Origin: Nymphaea colorata
Taxonomy: Eukaryota > Streptophyta > Magnoliopsida > Nymphaeales > Nymphaeaceae
Assembly (NCBI RefSeq): GCF_008831285.2
Contig: NC_045147.1
Location: 14,674,854 to 14,734,853 of the forward strand
DNA length: 60,000 nucleotides
Direction: 5' to 3'
The notes below the pieces were generated by a model that saw nothing but the letters and a program-made list of their open reading frames with translations, was not told where the DNA came from and searched no databases. Position 1 is the first letter of the stretch. Each line of letters starts with the position of its first letter. Below, piece after piece: positions 58,599-60,000 of the stretch. A program made the position numbers and the translations under genes.

Positions 58599-59519
58599 AT
58601 ATATATATATATATGTTCTTTTCATGCATGTCATCTTGGACTGTGAAGAGAGGAAGTGATTACAGAGGTCCCCAGGAGCAGTGCTCTGCAGTCGGGGTAG
58701 ATATGATGTGGATCTGAGGTAGCATGTTTGCCGGTAAACCAAATGATCTGCGATAAAATTCATGGTTCATTAATCTAAGGATCTTAAGTTAGACATAAAA
58801 TCCACACTTAAAATCCTCATTTACTTCTTTTCATTGAGAAAATAGATTTAAGATTTTGAAGAGAAAGGTTGAATTTTAAATTCACTGTTTCTAAATGATA
58901 AAGATATCAAATTTGAAGATATCAAACATCCTTTAAGAGAAAAGTTTCGTTTGAAGATTTTTCTAACCACCACATGGGCTGTCTAGTAGTTTTATTATTT
59001 TTAATTGTCAAAAATATGACTTAATAGATGGCTGCAATGTCCAAACGCAGAAGATTTTATGCCCAAAATGGCTGGATATATGCGCAGATCTAGATGATAG
59101 ATATAATGGGCAGGGAATTAAACGATATTTTATTGGACATAGTACTACCCAATTCCGATTCAACTGTAATTTCCATGATTTTGTGGGGAACCCGATCCAA
59201 AATAGATCTGCATAGAAGCCTTTGAGAGGCAGTAATGGAGTAAAAAACATCTCTCTCCCTCTTTCTGCTTCTTACGGACATGCTTCTGCGAAACGTCGGT
59301 ATTGGGGTGAGTATGGCGATATTTTAATTATAGGAAGACGGCAACTTTGCTGCTAAAACATAAATAGTTATAAAAACTCATACCACAAGTCTGTAGAAAT
59401 TGAACCCAAAACTAAAACACATGTATACCATGTTTTTGGAAGAAGCTAACCATAAGCAGAGACTGACAAGGAGACGAAGACACACAAAACCAAGATACAC
59501 TGCAAATGCCACGCCAAAA
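58403..59519. other. Duplicated DRP4 spacer with a block-specific segment
   Basis: 58403-58735 matches 43723-44150, and 59233-59519 matches 44171-44471. Bases 58736-59232 have no counterpart in the first block, where only about 20 bases separate the two matches. The extra segment is AT-rich with no recognised gene or terminal repeats. A (CT)n(AT)n tract lies at 58565-58614. Confidence 0.75.
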
Positions 59520-60000
59520 TCAGTCCACCTCCTTTGTGGGAGCAGCAATGCGGTCCCCTATGAATGATAGTGCATCCTTCGCCTCCCGGAGCAATTCAAT
59601 GCTGCGGCTAAGCTGACTTCGCTTGTTCACAATCGCCGGCGATTCTTCGAGCATCCTCTCGATGCCTCCCAAGTGAGGCCCAACCAAGTCGTCGATGATG
59701 CCGGCGTCTAGCTGCTCAGTCACCAGCTTTTGCAAGGCAAAGAGGAGATGCAGTGCCACATTATCAACCAACCTCATCAGAACAATCTTCCAGTAAGCCA
59801 CCACCCTCATTTTCATATCGAAGGCCTGTTCCACTAGAAGAGGATTTTTGTCCCTCAGGTGCTTGATGTCGACTCCACACCCTTCAATTTCCACAGTGTT
59901 TCCCATTAGAGTTCCCTTCACCTTGTCCATCAACTCATTTTGTTTACTTATGAAGCTCGACCATGTGCTCCTGTATTCAGGATTGCAGGTGTAGTCCGCG
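59520..60000 (-). CDS. DRP4-type dynamin-related protein, 3' end, runs off the window
   Basis: The frame is open from the window edge to a TGA at 59520-59522 and encodes about 159 C-terminal residues that align end to end with the intact DRP4 gene. It begins near DYTCNPEYRSTWSSFIS and ends IGDRIAAPTKEVD. It contains the last part of the stalk and the whole visible GTPase effector region. It differs from the neighbour mostly at LMDKVKGTLMGNTVEIEGCG. No frame break is seen in this part, so it could be a functional paralog; the GTPase domain lies outside the window. Confidence 0.88.
   Translation of the reverse strand, partial: ADYTCNPEYRSTWSSFISKQNELMDKVKGTLMGNTVEIEGCGVDIKHLRDKNPLLVEQAFDMKMRVVAYWKIVLMRLVDNVALHLLFALQKLVTEQLDAGIIDDLVGPHLGGIERMLEESPAIVNKRSQLSRSIELLREAKDALSFIGDRIAAPTKEVD

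Overview
This is a plant (angiosperm) nuclear window. It has interrupted genes with GT-AG introns and a PPR protein of the plant RNA-editing (DYW) class. It also has a plant dynamin-related protein 4, a Ty1/copia retrotransposon primed by initiator tRNA-Met, nonautonomous DNA elements and long AT/GA microsatellites. I cannot name the species. No prokaryotic, organellar or CRISPR-like content was seen.

Layout, left to right. 1-261 is the 3' end of a nepenthesin-type aspartic protease gene that enters from outside the window. 262-7013 is non-coding sequence with microsatellites, a 47-bp tandem duplication and a tRNA-derived SINE with target-site repeats (2902-3113). 7014-9143 (-) is an intronless 709-aa PPR-DYW editing factor. 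About 900 bp away and divergently transcribed is the gene for TFIID subunit TAF2 (10046-40761, +). I could trace 25 exons that join to exactly 1336 codons plus a stop. Its introns hold a decayed antisense hAT transposase (intron 10), an inverted-repeat element (intron 14), a young complete Ty1/copia element with identical 307-bp LTRs beside a hAT-type nonautonomous element (intron 18), and a 1.2-kb terminal-inverted-repeat element (intron 20).

41.6-46.7 kb is a dynamin cluster. It has a scrambled DRP4 pseudogene, with a C-terminal part and a GTPase part fused head to head in opposite orientations, and an intact two-exon DRP4 gene on the minus strand (663 aa). 46.7-54.3 kb is gene-poor, with spacer duplications. 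A 771-bp PIF/Harbinger-type nonautonomous element lies at 54291-55061.

From about 55238 to the window end, the TAF2-to-DRP4 block is repeated in direct orientation. TAF2 exon 13 is fused to the tail of intron 20 and followed by intact exons 21-25. The 3' end of another DRP4 copy then runs out of the window. The second block has lost the equivalent of about 18 kb inside TAF2 but is about 99% identical in the last exon, so it is recent.

The intact genes are unrelated housekeeping or organelle-support functions and form no operon-like system. The interest of the window is structural: recent segmental duplication with internal deletion, a dynamin inversion pseudogene, and a freshly inserted retrotransposon that already carries three nonsense codons. 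I saw no convincing undescribed biological system.
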